A DNA stretch of 64,000 bases. Source: JBGQOJ01 sp052119585 (GTDB lineage: Bacteria > Pseudomonadota > Alphaproteobacteria > Rhodobacterales > Rhodobacteraceae). The notes under the pieces are model-generated. The model was not told the DNA's origin. It did no database searches and saw only the letters and a program-made list of their open reading frames with translations. Positions 58,742 to 64,000 of this stretch are shown here, piece after piece. How positions within the stretch are numbered: position 1 is the stretch's first letter; the number at the start of each line of letters is the position of its first letter. Made by a program: the position numbers and the translations under genes. Location: the NCBI RefSeq assembly GCF_052119585.1, contig NZ_JBGQOJ010000003.1:62001-126000 (forward strand), given 5' to 3'.

Positions 58742-60567
58742 CTTGCGTTACGCTCCTTTAGCGCGGCCTCGTAGGCGGTGCGCGCTGTGTTGACATCTTT
58801 GCGGACCGAGACCTCGGGCACCGCGACGTCCCACCATGTGCCACCGTCCGGCGTGCTTGGGTAGGGGTCTGTGTCGATCACCACGACAAACGGTCCCCTG
58901 ACCGTTTTCGCGTGTTCCAACGCCGCCGAAAGTTCGGCGATGGATCCGGCCTTGACCGCCTCGGCCCCCATGGACGCGGCATGGGCGACAAAGTCGATAT
59001 GGCTGGGCTGGGTATGATAGGAGTGGTCAAGCAGGTTGTTGAACTCTGCCCCGCCGGTGCCCATTTGCAGCCGGTTGATACAGCCGTAGCCACGGTTGTC
59101 GGTCAGGACGATGGTGATCTTGATCCCCATCATCACCGCCGTCGCCAATTCCGAGTTCATCATCATATAACTGCCGTCGCCGACCATGCAGATCACATCG
59201 CGATCGGGTTGGGCCATCTTGATGCCCATGGCACCGGCCATCTCGTAGCCCATGCAGCTAAACCCGTATTCCATATGATAGGCCCCGGCGCGTGGCGCTT
59301 TCCACAGCTTGTGCAGCTCTCCTGGCATGGTGCCTGCGGCGGACATCACGACCGTATCGGGGCCAGCGCTGCGTTGCACGGCACCGACGACCTGCATGTC
59401 GCTGGGCAAGGCCTTGGCGTCTGCCGGCGCGTCTGTCAGCGGGTCAACGGCGGCAAACCATTTGGTTTTCAACGTGCCATCGGGGGCTGGTGCCTTATGC
59501 CCGCCCAATGCCTCTGTTACCTCGGCCAGACCAACCAGCGCATCGCAATTCAGCGGCAGTGCGCCGTGTTTCACCGCATCATAGGCCGCGACGTTGATCG
59601 AGATCAGGCAGCGGCCTGCGGTCTGGAACAGGTTCCTGCTGCCGGTGGTGAAATCCTGAAACCGTGTCCCGACCCCGATCACTACATCGGCCTTTGCGCA
59701 GATCTCGTTGGCCGAGGCGGCGCCGGTGACACCAACCGGACCGAAGTTCAACGCATGGTCCCACGGCAGGGCGGATTTGCCCGCCTGCGTTTCGACGACC
59801 GGAATCCGGTGCGCCTCGGCAAAGTCGCGCAGGGCATCGGTGGCCCCTGCATAATGCACGCCGCCGCCTGCCACGATCACTGGCGTTTTGCCCGCCTTGA
59901 TCGCCGCAACGACATCGGCCAGTTCCGCCAGATCGGGCCGGACCCGGCGCTGGCGCCAGACCTTGGGCGCAAAGAACGCGTCGGGATACTCATAGGCCTC
60001 GGCCTGAACATCCTGACAGAAAGCCAGGGTGGCCGGACCGCAGGCCGCAGGATCGGTCATCACCGCCATCGCGCGGGGCAAGGCGGTCAACAGCTGTTCG
60101 GGCCGCGCGATCCGGTCGAAATAGCGGCTGACAGGGCGGAAGCAATCATTGGCGCTGACCGTGCCATCGCCGAAATCCTCGACCTGCTGCAAGACCGGAT
60201 CGGGGCCGCGATTGGCAAAGACATCACCCGGAATGAACAGCACCGGCAAGCGGTTCACATGCGCCAAAGCGGCGGCGGTCACCATATTGGTCGCCCCCGG
60301 CCCGATAGAGCTGGTCACAGCCATCGCGCGCTTGCGGTTCGACTGTTTGGCAAAGGCGATGGCGGCATGGGCCATGCTTTGCTCGTTCTGGCCGCGATAG
60401 GTCGGCAGCGTGTCGCGTATGCCATACAGCGCCTCGCCCAGTCCGGCGACATTGCCGTGACCGAAAATGCCCCAGACGCCCGCAAAGAACGGCACACCGT
60501 CCTCGTTCATCTGCACACTCAGATACCGCACCATGGCCTGTGCTGCGGTCAAACGGGTCGTGGTCAT
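58738..60567 (-). CDS. iolD: 3D-(3,5/4)-trihydroxycyclohexane-1,2-dione acylhydrolase
   Basis: A 609-residue ThDP-dependent enzyme cleaving the cyclic dione to 5-deoxy-glucuronate. An acetohydroxyacid synthase-like fold is seen: the N-terminal GIFGHGNVAGLGEAL region and GDGSYMMMNSELATAVMMG, the ThDP/Mg site, with LTDNRGYGCINRLQMGTG after it. The start at 60567 overlaps the iolC stop as ATGA; an upstream ATG at 60615 lies within iolC. Confidence 0.93.
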   Translation of the reverse strand: MTTTRLTAAQAMVRYLSVQMNEDGVPFFAGVWGIFGHGNVAGLGEALYGIRDTLPTYRGQNEQSMAHAAIAFAKQSNRKRAMAVTSSIGPGATNMVTAAALAHVNRLPVLFIPGDVFANRGPDPVLQQVEDFGDGTVSANDCFRPVSRYFDRIARPEQLLTALPRAMAVMTDPAACGPATLAFCQDVQAEAYEYPDAFFAPKVWRQRRVRPDLAELADVVAAIKAGKTPVIVAGGGVHYAGATDALRDFAEAHRIPVVETQAGKSALPWDHALNFGPVGVTGAASANEICAKADVVIGVGTRFQDFTTGSRNLFQTAGRCLISINVAAYDAVKHGALPLNCDALVGLAEVTEALGGHKAPAPDGTLKTKWFAAVDPLTDAPADAKALPSDMQVVGAVQRSAGPDTVVMSAAGTMPGELHKLWKAPRAGAYHMEYGFSCMGYEMAGAMGIKMAQPDRDVICMVGDGSYMMMNSELATAVMMGIKITIVLTDNRGYGCINRLQMGTGGAEFNNLLDHSYHTQPSHIDFVAHAASMGAEAVKAGSIAELSAALEHAKTVRGPFVVVIDTDPYPSTPDGGTWWDVAVPEVSVRKDVNTARTAYEAALKERNAR

Positions 60568-62477
60568 GCTGCTTGCTCCTTGGTGGCGGCGCGCGTCTTG
60601 TCCCAGACATCGCAAAGACGTTTATAGTTGGCGGCCATTTCGGCAATCGCATCGGCGTCGGACAAGGTATCCGTCATCCAGCGCTTTGCGACATCGCCAA
60701 AAATCGTGCGGCCCACGGCGAACCCCTTGACCAGCGGATACTTAGAGGCAACGGCAAAGCTGGCCTCCAGTTCGGCTGCGGGGGCATCAAGACCCAGCAC
60801 CACAATCCCGCGGGTGTTCGGGTCGTTGCGGGTGATCGCATCCACCGCATTGCCCCAGGCCGCATCGGTCTTGAACGGCTCCAGCTTCCACCAGTCAGGG
60901 TAGACGCCGATATCGTAGAACCGCTGGATGATCCGGGCGGTGGTCATGTCGTCGACCGCGGCGACCTTTGACGGGATCACCTCCAGCAACAGCTCCAGCC
61001 GGTTGCGACGGGCAGAGGCGAACAGGCGTTTGACCGTTTCCTCTTGTTGCGCCTTCACGGCGTCGGTGTCGTCGGGGTGGTAGAAGCACAAGACCTTGAC
61101 GACCTGATCCAGCGGCCATTCGCGCAATCCGCCAAAATCCGGCCCAATCTCGGGTTCCAGCGTCAGGGGGCGCGATCCGGGCCATTCGACCGGGCGACCG
61201 ATCCACAACCCCTGCCCTTCGGCCTTGAACAAAGCGTCGCGGCCAAGCCGCCCGTCGCACAAAAGCCCGTACCCCTTGCGCCCGTCCGCGACCTGCGCGG
61301 CGGCGGCAAGGCACAGCGTCTTGAACTGGCCGATTTTTGCGATTGTCGCCCCCTGCATCGTTTCCAGCTGCATCCGGTGATCGAAGGCAAAAACCCGCAT
61401 CAAGGACCAGTCGCCCTTGCGGTTCGTGGCCCAATGGATCTGCTCCAGCGCCGCATCATGGCGCAGTGCGGGTGTGACCACGCCGCGTTCCAGAAAGAAC
61501 TGCAACTCCGCCCAGCTTGGATAGGCGGGGGTGCAGCCATGGCGCGAGACGGCGAAGGCCCCGCAGGCATTGGCATAGGTCAGCGCACGCGGCCAGGCCT
61601 CGCCATCCAGCCAGCCCTTCAGCAGCCCCGACATAAAGCCGTCGCCCGCGCCAAGCACGTTGAACACCTCGATCGGAAAACCCGGACCGCTTTCGCCCTG
61701 ATCCAGCGTATCGGGGATCGCTGCAGTAAACGCCGCAGCCCCCATCGGGCCGCGTTTGCACACCAATGTGGCATCCGACACCGCCCGCACCGCGCGCAGC
61801 GCCGCGATGGTATCGGTGGTGCCGCCCGCGATGTGGAACTCTTCCTCTGTGCCGACGATCAGATCGAACAGCGGCAGCGTCTTTTGCAGTTTGGCGGTGA
61901 CGGCCGCGCTCTCGACAAAGCGGCTTTCCCCGTCGCCGTGCCCCGCAAGCCCCCAAAGATTGGGGCGGTAATCAATGTCCAGCGCGGTTTGTGCGCCGGT
62001 TTCGCGGGCGATGCGCAGGGCCTTCAGCACGGCGGCCTCTGTTCTGGGGTTCGACAGATGGGTTCCGGTGACCACAACCGCGCGGGCCGATCCGACAAAG
62101 GCCGGATCAATGTCGTCCTCGCACAGCGCCATGTCGGCGCAGTTCTCGCGGTAGAAAATCAGCGGGAACTGCTCCTGATCGCGAATGCCAAGCAGCACCA
62201 GCGCGGTCAGGCGTTCGGGGTCGGTCTTGACACCTTGCACATCAACGCCTTCGCGCTGCAATTCCTCGCGGATAAAGCGGCCCATATGCTCGTCGCCGAC
62301 ACGGGTAATCAGGGCGGATTTCAGCCCCAACCGCGCCGTGCCGGCTGCGATATTGGTCGGCGATCCGCCGATATATTTCTCGAAACTTCCCATGTCCTCC
62401 AGCCGACCACCGATCTGTGCGCCGTAAAGGTCGACCGATGATCGGCCAATCGTAATCAAATCAAGCTTTTTGGTCAT
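60564..62477 (-). CDS. iolC: Fused 5-dehydro-2-deoxygluconokinase and DUF2090 aldolase-like domain
   Basis: A 637-residue fusion. Residues ~1-325 are a PfkB kinase (DLITIGRSSVDLYG, YIGGSPTNIAAG, active-site NVLGAGDGFMSG) that phosphorylates 2-deoxy-5-keto-D-gluconate. From about residue 340 a DUF2090 domain follows (WSLMRVFAFDHRMQLE, DGRLGRDALF, LGLDAPAAELEA), thought to act as the aldolase or a related step that yields malonate semialdehyde and DHAP. The fusion is common in Alphaproteobacteria. No separate iolJ is in the window. iolG lies 12 bases upstream on the transcript. Confidence 0.92.
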   Translation of the reverse strand: MTKKLDLITIGRSSVDLYGAQIGGRLEDMGSFEKYIGGSPTNIAAGTARLGLKSALITRVGDEHMGRFIREELQREGVDVQGVKTDPERLTALVLLGIRDQEQFPLIFYRENCADMALCEDDIDPAFVGSARAVVVTGTHLSNPRTEAAVLKALRIARETGAQTALDIDYRPNLWGLAGHGDGESRFVESAAVTAKLQKTLPLFDLIVGTEEEFHIAGGTTDTIAALRAVRAVSDATLVCKRGPMGAAAFTAAIPDTLDQGESGPGFPIEVFNVLGAGDGFMSGLLKGWLDGEAWPRALTYANACGAFAVSRHGCTPAYPSWAELQFFLERGVVTPALRHDAALEQIHWATNRKGDWSLMRVFAFDHRMQLETMQGATIAKIGQFKTLCLAAAAQVADGRKGYGLLCDGRLGRDALFKAEGQGLWIGRPVEWPGSRPLTLEPEIGPDFGGLREWPLDQVVKVLCFYHPDDTDAVKAQQEETVKRLFASARRNRLELLLEVIPSKVAAVDDMTTARIIQRFYDIGVYPDWWKLEPFKTDAAWGNAVDAITRNDPNTRGIVVLGLDAPAAELEASFAVASKYPLVKGFAVGRTIFGDVAKRWMTDTLSDADAIAEMAANYKRLCDVWDKTRAATKEQAA

Positions 62478-62489
62478 GGGATATTCCGA

Positions 62490-63494
62490 TCAATCCAGAA
62501 GTTCGGACAGACGCACAACGCGCCCTTCGGCGACAGACAGCAGCGCCGCATCCGCCAACGCCAATGCGACAAGCCCGTCGTGACCGGTTGTGGGCGGCAC
62601 CGACTTTTCCGTTACCGCCTTGACGAAGGCCGCGATTTCAGCGGCATAGGCGGCGGTGTAGCGGGTCATGAAAAAGTCCAGCAAGGGCGGGCGAGTGAAT
62701 CCCTTGGCATTTGCCAACTCGATATTCACCTCGCGCATGTTTTCTGCGGCGACCATACCGTCAGAGCCCAGAACCTCGACCCGCTGATCATACCCGTAGG
62801 TCGCACGCCGAGAGTTGGTGATGACGCACTGGCGGCCCGATGCGGTGCGCAGGATGACATTGACGCTGTCAAAATCGCCCAGCTTGCCGATTTCGGGATC
62901 GACCAGAACCGAAGCGGCGGCCTGCACGGTTTCGATTTCTTCGCCCAGCACGAAGCGGGCCATGTCGAAATCATGGATCGTCATATCGCGGAAAATACCG
63001 CCAGAGCGCGAGATGTAATCACAAGGCGGCGCGCCGGGGTCACGGCTGGTGATTGTCACCATTTCGACCGCCCCGATTTCGCCCGCGTCTATTGCCGCCT
63101 TCAGCGCACCGAAATGCGGATCGAACCGGCGGTTGAACCCGACCATCAGGGTGGCTTTTTCCGCAGCGACGACCTTCAGGCATTCCTTGACGCGCTGAAC
63201 GCTCAGATCGACAGGTTTTTCGCAAAAGATGGCTTTGCCCGCCCGCGCGAAACGCTCGATCAGGTCGGAATGGGTATCGGTGGGCGTGCAAATGACGACG
63301 GCGTCGACGTCAGCTGCCGCCTCGATCTGTTCGATCGTGCGGATATCGCAGCCGTATTCGCCTGCAACGGTCTGCGCCGCCGCCGCGACCGGATCGGCGA
63401 TGGCGGTCAGAACCGCCCCGGATGTCGAGGCGATTGCCTTTGCGTGAACGCGCCCGATACGGCCTGCGCCTAGAACGCCAAAACGTAGTGTCAT
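62490..63494 (-). CDS. iolG: Inositol 2-dehydrogenase
   Basis: A 334-residue Gfo/Idh/MocA oxidoreductase that makes 2-keto-myo-inositol with NAD. Features: the Rossmann loop FGVLGAGRIGRVHAK, CEKPVDLS with the catalytic-region Lys, GFNRRFDPHFGALK and DMTIHDFDMARFVLG. It starts the catabolic segment after an ABC ATPase gene 48 bases upstream, so uptake and breakdown are linked. A scyllo-inositol specificity cannot be excluded. Confidence 0.91.
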   Translation of the reverse strand: MTLRFGVLGAGRIGRVHAKAIASTSGAVLTAIADPVAAAAQTVAGEYGCDIRTIEQIEAAADVDAVVICTPTDTHSDLIERFARAGKAIFCEKPVDLSVQRVKECLKVVAAEKATLMVGFNRRFDPHFGALKAAIDAGEIGAVEMVTITSRDPGAPPCDYISRSGGIFRDMTIHDFDMARFVLGEEIETVQAAASVLVDPEIGKLGDFDSVNVILRTASGRQCVITNSRRATYGYDQRVEVLGSDGMVAAENMREVNIELANAKGFTRPPLLDFFMTRYTAAYAAEIAAFVKAVTEKSVPPTTGHDGLVALALADAALLSVAEGRVVRLSELLD

Positions 63495-63542
63495 ATGAGT
63501 GTCTTTTCTGGTTGGAGGCCCGCCGGTGCGACGCGCCGAAAA

Positions 63543-64000
63543 TTATGCAAAGCTGGCTTCGGTCGTGTCGCCTTTGACACCTGTAATATAGGATACGATA
63601 TCATTGCCATCGGTTTCATCAACCCGAAGCGAGGCCACAAGCCGGCCGCGGCGGAACACGATGATGCGGTCCACAAGATCGAACACCTGCCGCAGGTTAT
63701 GGCTGATCAGGATCAGCGGAACGCCCTGCTCTTTCAGGGTGCGGATGATGTTTTCGACCTGTCCGGTTTCCTGAACGCCCAACGCGGCGGTAGGTTCGTC
63801 CATGATGATCAGTTTCGACGCGAAACTGGCCGACCGCGCAATGGCAACGCACTGGCGCTGGCCCCCCGACATGTTGCGGATCGCGTTGTTCAGATCGGGA
63901 ATTTTCACCGCCGTCTTTTTCAGCGCCGCCTCTGTGGCCACCCGCATGGCGCGGCGGTCCAGAATGGAAAACGGCCCGAGATTGAGCAGGATCTTTTCGC
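63543..64000 (-). CDS. Sugar (probably inositol) ABC transporter ATP-binding protein, C-terminal fragment
   Basis: The window ends inside this gene; about 152 C-terminal residues are visible. They hold the signature SGGQRQCVAIARS (Cys where Val or Ala is usual), Walker B LIIMDEPTAALGVQE, the H-loop ISHNLRQVFD and a terminal FRRGRLVASLRVDE. The fragment fits single-domain, RbsA-half-like ATPases of carbohydrate importers. By its place before iolG it probably serves inositol. Permease and receptor genes would lie beyond the edge. Confidence 0.82.
   Translation of the reverse strand, partial: EKILLNLGPFSILDRRAMRVATEAALKKTAVKIPDLNNAIRNMSGGQRQCVAIARSASFASKLIIMDEPTAALGVQETGQVENIIRTLKEQGVPLILISHNLRQVFDLVDRIIVFRRGRLVASLRVDETDGNDIVSYITGVKGDTTEASFA

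Overview
The window is GC-rich, densely packed alphaproteobacterial chromosome, most likely from a member of the Rhodobacteraceae (Roseobacter group). This is inferred from the gene families and their order: a DUF2852-RDD-bpt run, an HpsN-like dehydrogenase beside a TRAP transporter, a rhizobial/roseobacter-type glpDSTPQUVK glycerol ABC locus, a full C-P lyase locus, and a fused IolC. No rRNA, tRNA, CRISPR array, transposase or phage gene was seen.

Layout. (1) 1-1631: housekeeping genes (DUF2852 C-terminus, RDD membrane protein, Bpt aminoacyl-tRNA-protein transferase). (2) 1657-10619: a catabolic island. A short-chain dehydrogenase and an HpsN/HisD-like dehydrogenase diverge from a three-gene TRAP transporter, whose large permease carries an unusual coiled-coil tail, followed by an HpxW-like gamma-glutamyltransferase-fold hydrolase. 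(3) 10851-13444: acetolactate synthase ilvBN behind a clear promoter, an Ile/Val/Leu leader peptide and an attenuator. (4) 13456-14780: two small secreted EF-hand proteins, separated by three evenly spaced palindromes, opposite an ECF-like sigma factor. (5) 14865-31892: phosphonate utilisation. phnGHIJKLN and phnM are on the minus strand. PhnF and a second PhnM-like protein are on the plus strand. A phnCDEE transporter and a hexapeptide acetyltransferase lie about 5 kb away. Between the two halves sit a lipoprotein SGNH hydrolase and a HAF-repeat autotransporter. Candidate Pho boxes precede the phn units. (6) 31923-35736: an unknown multi-TM permease, an MDR-family reductase and an iron-type alcohol dehydrogenase. 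(7) 35755-46019: glycerol uptake and catabolism, glpDSTPQUVK, with divergent glpR and GlpR-like operator repeats, followed by a TauE/SafE permease. (8) 47133-53531: a phosphorelay cluster (REC-degenerate GGDEF regulator, Hpt protein, single-domain regulator, PAS kinase, CHASE/PAS kinase), preceded by a 15-bp direct repeat. (9) 53851-56767: a PQQ-type sugar dehydrogenase, a 2OG-Fe(II) oxygenase-like protein and PurU. (10) 56833-64000: inositol catabolism (iolB, small membrane protein, iolE, iolD, iolC-DUF2090, iolG) and the end of a sugar ABC ATPase.

Together the genes describe a heterotroph that takes up small organic solutes (glycerol, phosphonates, inositol, probably organosulfonates or oxo-acids) through dedicated ABC and TRAP systems, each beside its catabolic enzymes. 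Translational coupling (ATGA or TGATG overlaps) is frequent in the phn, glp and iol operons.

All function calls come from reading motifs and recalled family features; no database search was possible.
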